Assembly (NCBI RefSeq): GCF_028283785.1
Contig: NZ_JAPWKB010000019.1
Location: 330,001-394,000 of the forward strand
Direction of reading: 5' to 3'
DNA length: 64,000 nucleotides
Source of the DNA: Paraburkholderia sp.
GTDB taxonomy: Bacteria; Pseudomonadota; Gammaproteobacteria; Burkholderiales; Burkholderiaceae
In this document: positions 9,619-18,039 of the stretch, piece by piece
Numbering within the stretch: the stretch's first letter is position 1
How the letters are laid out: each line of letters begins with the position of its first letter
The notes under the pieces: model-generated
Databases searched by the model: none
What the model was told of the DNA's origin: nothing
The model's input: only the letters and a program-made list of their open reading frames with translations
Translations under genes and position numbers: made by a program

Positions 9619-9679
9619 TTGCAGGCGTGGCCTGCGAGTCACGTCGCGCGGCGACACGGAAGCGGTGTCGCCGGAAACA

Positions 9680-9706
9680 AAAAAGCCGCCCGAAGGCGGC
9701 TTTTTT
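9680..9706 (-). terminator. Intrinsic terminator downstream of tRNA-Leu
   Basis: GCCGCC / GGCGGC hairpin flanked by A and T runs (AAAAAAGCCGCCCGAAGGCG...). It lies just beyond the 3' end of the minus-strand tRNA-Leu gene and could also act on plus-strand readthrough. Confidence 0.8.
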
Positions 9707-9714
9707 GCGATGTC

Positions 9715-9799
9715 TGGTGCCCGGGGCCGGAATCGAACCGGCACGCCTTGCGGCGGGGGATTTTGAGTCCCCTGCGTCTACCAATTTCACCACCCGGGC
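9715..9799 (-). tRNA. tRNA-Leu (anticodon CAA)
   Basis: Read on the minus strand, the gene starts GCCCGGGTGGTGAAATTGG and ends CCCCGGGCACCA with the CCA encoded. The 7-bp acceptor stem is GCCCGGG/CCCGGGC. The anticodon arm GGGGA-CTCAAAA-TCCCC gives anticodon CAA, decoding UUG. A long class II variable arm (CGCCGCAAGGCG) and the T-loop TTCGATT fit a leucine tRNA of 85 nt. Confidence 0.96.
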
Positions 9800-10007
9800 A
9801 TGTCTTGCGGCGCGCGTACGAAGCTGCTTGGACGCGGCGAAGACGCAGATTATGGCGGAAAATGTCGCGACGGGCAAGCCGAAGCGCATCTTTGGCATCC
9901 ACCATGCCGGAACCGCGCATTCCGCGCGTTTGGCGGCCCGCGCTAGACGCGCCTCTGACGAGCGAGGTCACCACCGCCAGGCCGAACGGCCCACGGTCCG
10001 ATGCCGC

Positions 10008-11399
10008 TTAAACCGTTCTGGAGAACCGTTCGAGCGTCTGCTGACCGAGATAGCGGTCGAACACCATCGCGATATTGCGCACCAACATCCGGCCGGGCGT
10101 GAGCACTTCGAGCTTGCGGGCTTCACGATCGATCCGCACGAGACCGTCGTCTTCGAAGTCGCGCAGCCGCGCCAGTTCCGACGCGAACGTCTGCGGGAAA
10201 CGGATGCCGTAGGTTGCTTCGAATTCGTCGAAACGCAGTTCGAGGTTGCACATCAGTTGCGTGATTACGTCGCGGCGCAACCGGTCGTCGCCGCTCAGAC
10301 GCACACCGCGCGTGATCGCGAGACCGCCTGCGTCGATTGCGTCGGCATAGGCGGGCAGGTCTTTCGCGTTTTGCACGTAGACGTCGCCGACCTTGCCGAT
10401 CGACGACGCGCCGAAGCCGATCAGATCGCATTCCGCACGCGTGCTGTAGCCCTGGAAATTGCGATGCAGCGTGCGCTGCGACTGCGCGACGGCCAGTTCG
10501 TCGCCGGGCAGCGCGAAGTGGTCCATGCCGATATACACATAGCCCGCGCCGGTCAGTCGCTCGATCACGCGCTCCAGCAAGGCCATGCGCACCTCGGGCG
10601 ACGGCAACGTGGCCGGGTCCATCTGACGCTGCATCTTGAACAGTTGCGGCATGTGCGCATAACCGAACACCGACAGCCGGTCGGGCGCAAGTGCGATCAT
10701 CGTATCGAGCGTACGGCTGAAGCTTTCGACGGTCTGATGCGGCAGCCCGTAAATCAGATCGACGCCGATCGAATGAAAACCCGCACGGCGCGCGGCGTAC
10801 ATCACGTCGGCGGTCATGTCGTACGGCTGGATCCGGTTGATGGCTTTCTGCACGACCGGGTCGAAGTCCTGCACGCCCAGACTGAGCCGGTTGAAGCCGA
10901 TCTCGCGCAGATGCGAGATGGTGTCCGCCGACGCCTCGCGCGGATCGACCTCGATCGAATATTCGCCTTGCGAGTCGGGCAGCAGCGTGAAGTGACGGCG
11001 CGTCGCGGCCATCAGCTCGGCCATTTCATCGTGCGACAGGAAGGTCGGTGTGCCGCCGCCCCAATGCAACTGCGACACCGGCCGGCCGGTATCGAAATGC
11101 GCGGCTTGCCAGACGATTTCGCGTTTCAACCGGTCCAGATAAGGACGGGCGTGCGCGCGATTTTTTGTCGCGACCTTGTTGCAGCCGCAGTAGAAGCACA
11201 CGGTGTCGCAAAACGGAATGTGGAAGTACAACGACAGGTCGGTGGACGATGCGCCCGGATCGCGAGCGGCGTCGAGATAATGCTGGACGTCGAAGTCGTC
11301 GCGAAACTGGAGGGCGGTCGGATAGGACGTGTAGCGCGGACCGTTGGCGTTGTACCTGGCGAGCAGGTCGGGGCGGAAGAGGGCGTTGGCGGCGGTCAT
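10008..11399 (-). CDS. hemN: Oxygen-independent coproporphyrinogen III oxidase
   Basis: Radical-SAM enzyme that decarboxylates coproporphyrinogen III to protoporphyrinogen IX without oxygen, in heme synthesis; 463 residues, close to E. coli HemN (457). The 4Fe-4S motif CDTVCFYCGC carries C64, C68 and C71. The family N-terminus (LARYNANGPRYTSYPTA) and GVQDFDPVVQKAINRIQ are present. I placed the start at 11399 (MTAANALF); the frame stays open to 11648 but that extension has no family resemblance. The upstream region holds no clear FNR/ANR box, although this gene is often oxygen-regulated. Confidence 0.95.
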   Translation of the reverse strand: MTAANALFRPDLLARYNANGPRYTSYPTALQFRDDFDVQHYLDAARDPGASSTDLSLYFHIPFCDTVCFYCGCNKVATKNRAHARPYLDRLKREIVWQAAHFDTGRPVSQLHWGGGTPTFLSHDEMAELMAATRRHFTLLPDSQGEYSIEVDPREASADTISHLREIGFNRLSLGVQDFDPVVQKAINRIQPYDMTADVMYAARRAGFHSIGVDLIYGLPHQTVESFSRTLDTMIALAPDRLSVFGYAHMPQLFKMQRQMDPATLPSPEVRMALLERVIERLTGAGYVYIGMDHFALPGDELAVAQSQRTLHRNFQGYSTRAECDLIGFGASSIGKVGDVYVQNAKDLPAYADAIDAGGLAITRGVRLSGDDRLRRDVITQLMCNLELRFDEFEATYGIRFPQTFASELARLRDFEDDGLVRIDREARKLEVLTPGRMLVRNIAMVFDRYLGQQTLERFSRTV

Positions 11400-11652
11400 G
11401 ATTGAGCTCACTGGACGCCACGCAGCGTACTCCGCCAGAAGCCCGTGCGGTGTGCCGATCCGGCCGTCCGTCCGGCCCGCGTGCATGGATATTGATATAG
11501 AGAAAGTTAACGTGAGATGCGCGCCGTGCCGATTGTGTAAAAAGGTCGCACGCCGGCAATGGCACAATGCGGTCTGACGCAAAAAGCAGACGCTGGCGCG
11601 GCGGGCGCACCGCTCGTTTTCGCCGTCCGGCATCGGTATCAGGAACAAGGTA

Positions 11653-11961
11653 GTGACAGTCGATTCCCCCTTTCAAGTAGCCGGTCATGCGTGCCGCCCC
11701 GATTGCGGCGCGTGCTGTATCGCGCCGTCCATTTCCAGCCCGATTCCCGGCATGCCCGACGGCAAGCCGGCCGGCGTGCGCTGCGTCCAGTTGGGCGACG
11801 ATCTGCGTTGCGCAATTTTCGGCCGCCCTGAACGTCCGGCCTGCTGTTCGGGTCTGAAACCGCAGACGGATATGTGCGGCGAGTCGCGCGACGACGCGCT
11901 CGCGTGGCTGACCGTGCTCGAAGCGCAAACCCGGCCGCACTCCGCATCGCCGCTTCAGTGA
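11653..11961 (+). CDS. YkgJ-family cysteine cluster protein
   Basis: Small protein of 102 residues with a cysteine cluster (CRPDCGACC, then CVQ, CAIF, ACC, MCG) typical of YkgJ/UPF0153 proteins, thought to bind zinc or iron-sulfur. It uses a GTG start with AGGAACAAGG just upstream. The function of the family is not established. It is divergent from hemN and 34 bases ahead of the lipoprotein gene, so the two may be cotranscribed. Confidence 0.8.
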   Translation: MTVDSPFQVAGHACRPDCGACCIAPSISSPIPGMPDGKPAGVRCVQLGDDLRCAIFGRPERPACCSGLKPQTDMCGESRDDALAWLTVLEAQTRPHSASPLQ

Positions 11962-11995
11962 CGACGCCCCGAACAGTAACGAAGGAGAATTCCGC

Positions 11996-12589
11996 ATGAC
12001 TCGACCCGCTGCGCCGACCCGGCGCCGCTTTCTGCTGGCCGCCGGCGCAGCGTGCGCGACCGCGAGCCTGACCGCGTCGCTGGCGGCCTGCGCGACCGCG
12101 ACGTTTCCGTTTATCCCGTCGCACTACACGTTCACGCAGCAGCAGGTGCAGGACGCCGTGCAGCGCAAGTTTCCGTATCAGCGCACGGTGTCGCAGGTTT
12201 TCGAGGTTGCGCTGACGAATCCGCAAGTCGGCATGCTGCCGGACGCGAATCGCGTGTCGGTGCGGCTCGATGCGAATCTCGCCAGTCCGTTCATGCCGCA
12301 GCCGGTCACCGGCGTGTTCACGCTGTCGAGCGAACTGGCTTACGACGCGACGCGTCGCGCGGTCGTGCTGCGCTCGCCGAGTGTCGACAACGTGGCCGTC
12401 AGCGGCGACGCGCAGGCGTATACGCAGCAGATCAACGCCGCCGCCGCGCTGCTCGCGACACAGCTACTGAACAACTATCCGATCTACACATTCAAGCCGG
12501 AACAGCTTCAATTTGCCGGCGTGAATTACGAACCCGGTACAATCAAGATCCTTACAAACGGCATACGCGTAGAGATCGTCGAAAAATGA
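11996..12589 (+). CDS. DUF1439 (YceB-like) lipoprotein
   Basis: Predicted lipoprotein, 197 residues. The N-terminus RRRFLLAAGAACATASLTASLAAC combines an Arg-rich, possibly Tat-type, signal with a lipobox LAAC near residue 32. The mature part has the DUF1439 pattern (YTFTQQQVQDAVQRKFPYQRTV... PQVGMLPDANRVSVRLDANL), related to E. coli YceB and the SMP-like lipid-binding fold. RBS GAAGGAGAA lies just before the ATG. The role is unknown, perhaps lipid binding in the envelope. Confidence 0.8.
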   Translation: MTRPAAPTRRRFLLAAGAACATASLTASLAACATATFPFIPSHYTFTQQQVQDAVQRKFPYQRTVSQVFEVALTNPQVGMLPDANRVSVRLDANLASPFMPQPVTGVFTLSSELAYDATRRAVVLRSPSVDNVAVSGDAQAYTQQINAAAALLATQLLNNYPIYTFKPEQLQFAGVNYEPGTIKILTNGIRVEIVEK

Positions 12590-12660
12590 CGATGCGCGGC
12601 CGCGGGGCCGCGCTTTTTCCAGTCGGCCCTGATTGTCGATAACAGCCAGGAGGGGTACGG

Positions 12661-13533
12661 ATGGATTGGATACTGGCGTGCAAAGCGCTGATTCTGGGCA
12701 TCGTCGAAGGCTTGACCGAGTTCTTGCCGGTGTCCAGCACGGGGCATCTGATCGTGGCAGGCAGTCTGCTCGATTTCAGCGGTGAAGATGCAAAGACGTT
12801 CGATGTCGTGATCCAGCTTGGCGCGATTCTCGCGGTGTGCTGGGAGTTTCGCCGGCGGATCTGCAGCGTGATAACCGGTTTGCCGTCGCAGTCCAATGCA
12901 CAGCGCTTCGCGATCAACGTCATCATCGCGACGATTCCGGCAGTCATCCTCGGTTTTATGTTCGAGAAAGCGATCAAGTCGGCGCTCTATGCGCCGGTGC
13001 CGGTTGCGTTTGCGCTGGTGGTCGGCGGTGTGGTGATTTTGTGGGCGGAAGCGCGACAGCGTGCCCGTCGCGATGGCAAAGCACCCGACCCGTCGCAGGA
13101 CGGACACGATTCCACCGCGCGCGTGCAATCCATCGACGCGCTCACGCCGCTCGACGCGCTGAAAGTCGGGTTGGCGCAATGCTTTGCGTTGATTCCGGGC
13201 ATGTCGCGCTCGGGCTCGACGATCATCGGCGGCATGCTGTTCGGGCTCGACCGGCGCGTTGCCACCGAGTTCTCGTTTTTCCTCGCCATTCCGATCATGT
13301 TCGGCGCGACCGGCTACGAGCTGATGAAGAGCTGGCAAAGCCTGTCCACCGGCGCGCTCGGCATGCTGAGCATCGGTTTCATCGCGGCGTTCATCAGCGC
13401 GTTCGCATGCGTGCGCTGGCTGCTGCGCTATATCGCGCGGCACGATTTCACGGCGTTCGCGTGGTATCGGATCGGCTTCGGCCTGCTGATTCTGCTGGTC
13501 GGTTATAGCGGCGGATTGAGCTGGGCGGACTGA
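12661..13533 (+). CDS. uppP: Undecaprenyl-diphosphatase
   Basis: Inner-membrane phosphatase (BacA/UppP) that turns undecaprenyl diphosphate into the monophosphate carrier used for peptidoglycan and other polymers. It also gives low-level bacitracin resistance. 290 residues with about eight hydrophobic segments. The two signature motifs are EGLTEFLPVSSTGHL (residues about 15-29) and PGMSRSGSTIIGG (about 180), which carry the catalytic Glu/Ser and Arg. A CAGGAGGGG element precedes the ATG, and a strong bidirectional terminator follows. Confidence 0.95.
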   Translation: MDWILACKALILGIVEGLTEFLPVSSTGHLIVAGSLLDFSGEDAKTFDVVIQLGAILAVCWEFRRRICSVITGLPSQSNAQRFAINVIIATIPAVILGFMFEKAIKSALYAPVPVAFALVVGGVVILWAEARQRARRDGKAPDPSQDGHDSTARVQSIDALTPLDALKVGLAQCFALIPGMSRSGSTIIGGMLFGLDRRVATEFSFFLAIPIMFGATGYELMKSWQSLSTGALGMLSIGFIAAFISAFACVRWLLRYIARHDFTAFAWYRIGFGLLILLVGYSGGLSWAD

Positions 13534-13546
13534 TCGCCGCAGCATG

Positions 13547-13585
13547 AAAAAAGCCCGTTCGAGCATCGCTCGAACGGGCTTTTTT
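13547..13585. terminator. Bidirectional intrinsic terminator between uppP and trmB
   Basis: Perfect hairpin, AAGCCCGTTCGAGC / GCTCGAACGGGCTT with a two-base loop, and A/T runs on both sides. It sits between convergent genes and can end both transcripts. Confidence 0.9.
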
Positions 13586-13609
13586 GCGTCTTGCGTGGGG
13601 TTGCGCGCG

Positions 13610-14416
13610 TTATCGCCGCTTGAAGACGAGGTCCCACACGCCGTGGCCGAGCTTCAGGCCGCGTCGTTCGAATTTCGTCACCGGACGATAATCCGGACGC
13701 GGCGCGTAACCGTCGGCGGTATTGACGAGCGTGGAATCCGCGCTGAGCACCTCGAGCATCTGTTCGGCGTAATTCTGCCAGTCGGTTGCGAGGTGGATAT
13801 ACGCGCCGGGCTTCAGCCGCGACACCAGCAACGCGACGAATTTCGGTTGGATCAGGCGACGTTTGTGATGACGCGCCTTATGCCACGGGTCCGGGAAATA
13901 GATGTGCACGCCGTCGAGGCTGTCGGGCGCAATCATGTTTTCGAGGACCTCGACCGCGTCGTGCTGGATGATCCGGATATTCGACAGGTTCTGTTCGCCC
14001 ATCAGCTTCAGCAATGCGCCGACGCCTGGCTCATGCACTTCCACGCCGAGGAAATCGTCGCCCTGACGATGCGAGGCGATCTCCGCCGTTGTCGCGCCCA
14101 TACCGAACCCGATCTCCAGCACGCGAGGCGCCGGGCGGCCAAATACCGTGTCCCAGTCCGGCTGTTGCGGCGCATACGGAATCACGAAGCGCGGACCGAG
14201 ATCGTCCATCGCACGACGCTGGCCGGTCGAGACGCGACCTGCGCGCGTCACAAAGCTGCGAATGCGGCGCTTGTGCAGCACGTCGGTTTCGGTGTCGGCG
14301 GCGGAGGTGTCCGCGTGGGATTCGCCGGCGGTATGCGCGGCGTCTTCGGTGCCGTTTAACGGGCTGTCCGGCGGCGTGACTTCGTTCGGATCGTGGTTCA
14401 TCGTGGCTGACTGCAT
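13610..14416 (-). CDS. trmB: tRNA (guanine-N7-)-methyltransferase
   Basis: SAM-dependent enzyme that forms m7G46 in the tRNA variable loop; 268 residues. The SAM motif is VLEIGFGMGATTAEIA, followed by FLGVEVHEPGVGALL and the RNA-binding IYFPDPWHKARHHKRRL that typifies TrmB. The first 45 residues are a hydrophilic Asp/Thr-rich extension without family similarity. Met6 (14401) is an equally possible start, since neither Met has a convincing ribosome site. Confidence 0.93.
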   Translation of the reverse strand: MQSATMNHDPNEVTPPDSPLNGTEDAAHTAGESHADTSAADTETDVLHKRRIRSFVTRAGRVSTGQRRAMDDLGPRFVIPYAPQQPDWDTVFGRPAPRVLEIGFGMGATTAEIASHRQGDDFLGVEVHEPGVGALLKLMGEQNLSNIRIIQHDAVEVLENMIAPDSLDGVHIYFPDPWHKARHHKRRLIQPKFVALLVSRLKPGAYIHLATDWQNYAEQMLEVLSADSTLVNTADGYAPRPDYRPVTKFERRGLKLGHGVWDLVFKRR

Positions 14417-14635
14417 GGGTGAGGGCGTGGCGCGCTGCGTGGTGAAAAACCGTCGCAGGCTTTCAATCGAACGCGGATTTTAGCAGGGACGGCGCACGCG
14501 AACGCCGACTGCGCCGATGAAGGCACCGACGAAACGCAAACGTGGCGGAATCAAAACGGGAAGGCGGAGAAACTGGATCGTGCGTGGCTGCGTGATTCTT
14601 GCGTTCAAAACACGACGCGCAGTTGAGCAGAAATG

Positions 14636-14709
14636 TGGAGCGGGCGATGGGAATCGAACCCACGGCTCTAGCTTGGGAAGCTAGGGTATTACCATTATAC
14701 GACGCCCGC
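14636..14709 (-). tRNA. tRNA-Gly (anticodon CCC)
   Basis: On the minus strand it runs from GCGGGCGTCGTATAATGG to ...CGCCCGCTCCA, with CCA encoded, 74 nt. Acceptor stem GCGGGCG/CGCCCGC. The anticodon arm CTAGC-TTCCCAA-GCTAG places CCC at positions 34-36, decoding GGG. T-arm GTGGGTTCGATTCCCAT. Confidence 0.95.
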
Positions 14710-14805
14710 AGAGCGCACTATTTTACGCGGGAAACGGCTGGCCGCGCAATCGCGCGCGCCGTTTCCCGCGTGATGATCTCGCGGCGTTGCACGCCGCGAT
14801 CCGCG

Positions 14806-15369
14806 TCAGATCACGAAATACGTCAGTTGCACGGCAGCCCGGGTGACCACCATCAGCAGCACCTGCACGATCACGAACAGCAGGATCGGCGACAGGTCGA
14901 TGCCGCCGATTTGTGGCACCACGCGACGCAGCGGACTCAGAAACGGCGCGGTCAGCTGGAACAGGATCGGCATTGCGGGCGAGCGCGGGTTCAGCCACGA
15001 CAGCAGCGCCATCAGGATCGTCATCCAGATGATCAGGTTCAGCGCCCACTTGATAACCGTCAGCAACGCGACGATCGCGAGGGTAGGCGCGAGACTGAGC
15101 GGATCGATACCGGTCAGCAGCACCATCAGCACCACGTAGACGAGCGCCGCGATCAATGCCGCGACAATGCTCGCCCAATCGATATTCTTCGTGCTCGGCA
15201 GGATCTTGCGCAGCGGCAGCACGATCCAGTTGGTGACCTGAAACACGGCGTTCGACACCGGGTTGTACGGCGGCAGGCGCACGACCTGCAACCAGGCGCG
15301 CAACAGCAGCGCGGCGCCGAACAGCGTGAAAACGGTATTCAGGAGAAAACGGGCGATATCGCCAAACAT
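14806..15369 (-). CDS. YggT-family membrane protein
   Basis: Integral membrane protein of 187 residues with two YGGT repeats. Each repeat has a hydrophobic pair of helices and the conserved N-P-[FIV]-[LV]-x-P-[LF]-R motif, seen as VTNWIVLPLRKILP near residue 45 and LTAPFLSPLRRVVP near 140. The family is linked to osmotic tolerance and to membrane or division processes; the exact role is unknown. Single-gene transcript, running away from the EthD gene. Confidence 0.87.
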   Translation of the reverse strand: MFGDIARFLLNTVFTLFGAALLLRAWLQVVRLPPYNPVSNAVFQVTNWIVLPLRKILPSTKNIDWASIVAALIAALVYVVLMVLLTGIDPLSLAPTLAIVALLTVIKWALNLIIWMTILMALLSWLNPRSPAMPILFQLTAPFLSPLRRVVPQIGGIDLSPILLFVIVQVLLMVVTRAAVQLTYFVI

Positions 15370-15619
15370 CGTGTGTGTCCTTTTGCTTCAATGGCGGCCG
15401 GGCAACGGTGAGTGCCGGACGCTGGGCGTCGGCGCTCGCCTGATACTGCTGGCTCGCCGACGGGTTTTTCGTTGCAGGTGTGTTTGCGGCTTCATGACAG
15501 CGTCACCTGTCGCCGCAAACGGTATCGACGGCAACCGCTATTGTGACCGCGCGCGCAGACGAAAAGAAAACCGCGATCTCGCACTCGCCGCGCGACGGCT
15601 CCGACGGCTACACGCGCAG

Positions 15620-15940
15620 TTAAACGCTCATCCTGATCTCGCTGATCAGGATCGCGCCGTTGCCGCCGTCGGTGTAGTTCGGAATGTCGGCGGTCAGTTC
15701 GTCCATGGCCGGCATGAAGACTTCGTAGAAGGCTTCGGTCGAGTCGAACAGGAAATGCCCGGCCACCCGATACGGCGGCGGCGACCCCGGCGGCCCCGCG
15801 TTGATGCCGACGTCCACCGACCAGCCCTTCAACGCCGCGCCGAAGCGCTGCGCCGCGAGCGGCATGTGCTTGTCACAGTAGTAATCCACGTCGAAGTGGC
15901 CGTTTTCCCGGTACGGATAAAGGATGCTGACCTTGATCAT
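15620..15940 (-). CDS. EthD-family protein
   Basis: Small ferredoxin-like-fold (dimeric alpha/beta barrel) protein of 106 residues. The start MIKVSILYPYRENGHFDVDYYCDKHMPLA has the EthD pattern: a Y-P tract, an F-D-x-x-Y-Y motif and H-M-P. EthD proteins are associated with oxygenase clusters, but this one stands alone, so no pathway is implied. Confidence 0.83.
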   Translation of the reverse strand: MIKVSILYPYRENGHFDVDYYCDKHMPLAAQRFGAALKGWSVDVGINAGPPGSPPPYRVAGHFLFDSTEAFYEVFMPAMDELTADIPNYTDGGNGAILISEIRMSV

Positions 15941-16262
15941 TGTGCGTTCTCGTCGGTTGGTCTCGGAGCGCGGTACGCTCGCGCGGTGGCGTGCACGCCG
16001 CGCCGGTCGTCACATTATCATGCCTTACTTGCGGCTTGCGTCCGCGACCCGCCGATTGGCCATCCGGCCGAGGATCGCAGCGCGATTGCGCTAACCTCGA
16101 GCGGCGTCCGCGTCCAGTGTCCGGCGCTTATAGGCCGACGCGGCCGTCATTTGAATCGGCGATGCTCGCGGGCCCGAAAACTGCTCACAATTTATTCGTA
16201 GGCTCAGCCGGCAACCGTCGGCCACGTTAATGTTCTCGCAGTCGATATTCGGGGAGGTCATG
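15941..16262. other. Intergenic region, no gene recognised
   Basis: 322 bases between the EthD gene and the small basic protein. Open frames here have no start site or composition suggesting coding. An AT-rich spot (ACAATTTATTCGTAGG near 16188) may belong to the promoter of the small downstream gene. Nothing else is visible. Confidence 0.5.
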
Positions 16263-16424
16263 ATGAGCATCTTTTCTTACCGAAAGCATTTGCGGTTTCT
16301 GACGCACTCGCAACGCCGTCGTTGGTGGGAGCAGAAAAAGCGGCTGTCGCCAAGGGTGCGTATCAGTGGCGCGTATGTGCCGCCCAACGTGTCGCGCGAA
16401 TTCGCCTACGTCAAGGTAGCCTGA
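16263..16424 (+). CDS. Small basic hypothetical protein
   Basis: 53 residues, strongly basic (YRKHLRFLTHSQRRRWWEQKKR). No known domain recognised. A strong ribosome site, GGGGAGG at 16251-16257, sits 5 bases before the ATG at 16263; a second ATG at 16260 is too close to it. A clean terminator follows at 16485. These signals support a real gene, perhaps a small nucleic-acid-binding protein, but no function can be claimed. Confidence 0.55.
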   Translation: MSIFSYRKHLRFLTHSQRRRWWEQKKRLSPRVRISGAYVPPNVSREFAYVKVA

Positions 16425-16484
16425 CCGTTTCACGCGCGTGTCGCGACGACACGACGGCGGCGTAAATTCCGCTGTGCTGTGAGA

Positions 16485-16512
16485 AATGCCCGACCTCCGT
16501 GTCGGGCATTTT
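16485..16512 (+). terminator. Intrinsic terminator after the small basic protein
   Basis: AATGCCCGAC / GTCGGGCATT hairpin with a 6-base loop and TTTT, 60 bases after the stop. The remaining 340 bases up to the next gene hold no recognisable coding sequence. Confidence 0.8.
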
Positions 16513-16853
16513 GCTTTGTGCACGTGTGCATCGGCGTAGGACGGGAACTCGCCGTGTCAGGATCGAATCGAATTTGTAATCAAAGATTTCCGACCGGACT
16601 GACCGGTCGAGCGATCTGAACGGTAAGTTCGACCGTCCACGGGAATCACGCCGTTGAAATCCTTGCGTTTCAGGCACATGCCCACATCTGCTTAATACGT
16701 GTCACGAATGACGAAAAAGGGCTACCGGAATGTGCATTGCAATTGCTAACAAATGCGCACAGCCGTTCACATCCTTTTTCGATACATTGAAATGACAGCA
16801 TGGTCGCCATGCAATACGCGCCAGCCAGTCGGCGAGGCACCAGGAGAAAAGAA

Positions 16854-17141
16854 GTGAGAAAGATCGTACCGTTCGTCGTTGCCGCCGCGCTTGCCGCGGG
16901 GCTCACCACCGCTGCCGAGGCGCACGTGTCGGTCGGGATCGGCATCGGCGTGCCGGCCTATCCGGTCTATGCAGCGCCGCCTCCGCCGGTGTATTACGCA
17001 CCGCCGCCGCCTGTCGTGTATGCGCCGCCACCGGTGATCTACGGTCCGCCGCCGGTTGTGGTTGGCGGCTATTACGGCGGTTATGGCCGTCCTTATTACC
17101 GTCATCATGGCTATTACAACCATGGCTATTACCGTCGTTAA
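16854..17141 (+). CDS. Secreted Pro/Tyr/Gly-rich low-complexity protein
   Basis: 95 residues. A signal peptide (VRKIVPFVVAAALAAGLTTAAEA) is followed by a low-complexity chain of Pro-Pro-Pro-Val-Tyr repeats and then a Gly-Tyr-His-rich tail (YYGGYGRPYYRHHGYYNHGYYRR). I chose the GTG at 16854 because AGGAGA lies 7 bases upstream and the signal peptide then starts correctly. The frame upstream is open but not signal-like. Similar small surface or envelope proteins are common in Burkholderia; the function is unknown. Confidence 0.72.
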   Translation: MRKIVPFVVAAALAAGLTTAAEAHVSVGIGIGVPAYPVYAAPPPPVYYAPPPPVVYAPPPVIYGPPPVVVGGYYGGYGRPYYRHHGYYNHGYYRR

Positions 17142-17221
17142 GCGACGTCGTTAAGCGAGTGTCGTCAGGCGGATAAGCGGTTCATAAAGAATCGCAAAGC
17201 GGTCTATAACCGATCAAATGA

Positions 17222-17262
17222 AAACGGCGTGATGCGGAGTTTTCCGCGTCACGCCGTTTCTG
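17222..17262. terminator. Bidirectional terminator between the Tyr-rich protein gene and lysE
   Basis: AAACGGCGTGA(T)GCGG / CCGC(G)TCACGCCGTTT hairpin with A/T-rich flanks between two convergent genes. Confidence 0.8.
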
Positions 17263-17290
17263 CTTTTGTATTTGCGTTTTTACACGTGTT

Positions 17291-17968
17291 TCACGTTGCG
17301 GCGTGCGCCGCGCCGACGATCAGATCGCGGTATCCGTTGACGATCACGCTGTACGAAAAGTACGCGAACAACACCGCCGACATCACGTGACACGCCCGCA
17401 GCAAGCCGGTTCCGGCACGCTTGCGGCCATGACTGGCGAGGCTGCAGATGCCGAGCGTCCACACCAGTCCGCCGAGAAAAAAACCGCCCAGAAAGATCGG
17501 CGCGGTGCTGATCGACGTGGCGCCGGCTTTTGCAATCAGCGCGCCGCCGACCGCCGCAAACCACAAAATCGCGGACGGCGACGACACCGCCAGCAACACG
17601 CCGCGCAAGAAGCCGCGCCACGGATTCAGATGCGGCGTCGACGCATCCGCTTCACCTTCGACGGGCGGCGCGGACGCGGGGAACAACGCCTCGCGCGCCA
17701 TCTTCCACGTGAGGAAAAGCAGAATCACCGCGCCGCCGATCCACACGACCCAGCGCACGGCATCGAATTGCAGCAGCGCGGCCATGCCCGCCAACGCGAG
17801 CGCCGCGTAAATCAGATCGCCGAAACACGATCCGAGTCCGAGCCAGAAACCCGGACGGAAGCCATGCGATAAGGTTAGCGAAATGATCGCGACATTGACC
17901 AGGCCGATATCCAGACACAACGACAGCGACAGAAAAAAACCATCCGACAACATCGACAAGGGGTGCAT
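17291..17968 (-). CDS. LysE/RhtB-family amino acid exporter
   Basis: Inner-membrane translocator of 225 residues with six predicted helices. The N-terminal helix is followed by the LysE pattern SLTLSHGFRPGFWLGLGSCFGDLIYAALALAG; the usual GPN of RhtB proteins is replaced by SHG. A hydrophilic loop (ASAPPVEGEADAST) separates helices 3 and 4, and NPWRGFLRGVLLAVSSPSAILWF follows. It probably exports an amino acid or small metabolite; the substrate is unknown. Confidence 0.82.
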   Translation of the reverse strand: MHPLSMLSDGFFLSLSLCLDIGLVNVAIISLTLSHGFRPGFWLGLGSCFGDLIYAALALAGMAALLQFDAVRWVVWIGGAVILLFLTWKMAREALFPASAPPVEGEADASTPHLNPWRGFLRGVLLAVSSPSAILWFAAVGGALIAKAGATSISTAPIFLGGFFLGGLVWTLGICSLASHGRKRAGTGLLRACHVMSAVLFAYFSYSVIVNGYRDLIVGAAHAAT

Positions 17969-18001
17969 CCGCGCGGCCGTTCAGAAGAAGGGGAGTGAGA
18001 T

Positions 18002-18024
18002 AAAAAGAGCCTGTTTTCAGGCTC
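18002..18024 (-). terminator. Intrinsic terminator after ubiD
   Basis: GAGCCTG-TTTT-CAGGCTC hairpin followed on the minus strand by TTTTT, 16 bases beyond the ubiD stop. Confidence 0.85.
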
Positions 18025-18039
18025 GAAACGCAGCGGCGG

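Noticed and set aside
9591..11405. 604-codon frame on the plus strand across tRNA-Leu and opposite hemN
   Set aside because: It runs through a tRNA and two terminators and mirrors hemN codon positions.
11480..11510. Possible FNR/ANR box (TTGATATAGAGAAAGTTAAC) upstream of hemN
   Set aside because: Only one half-site matches TTGAT-N4-ATCAA; too weak to list.
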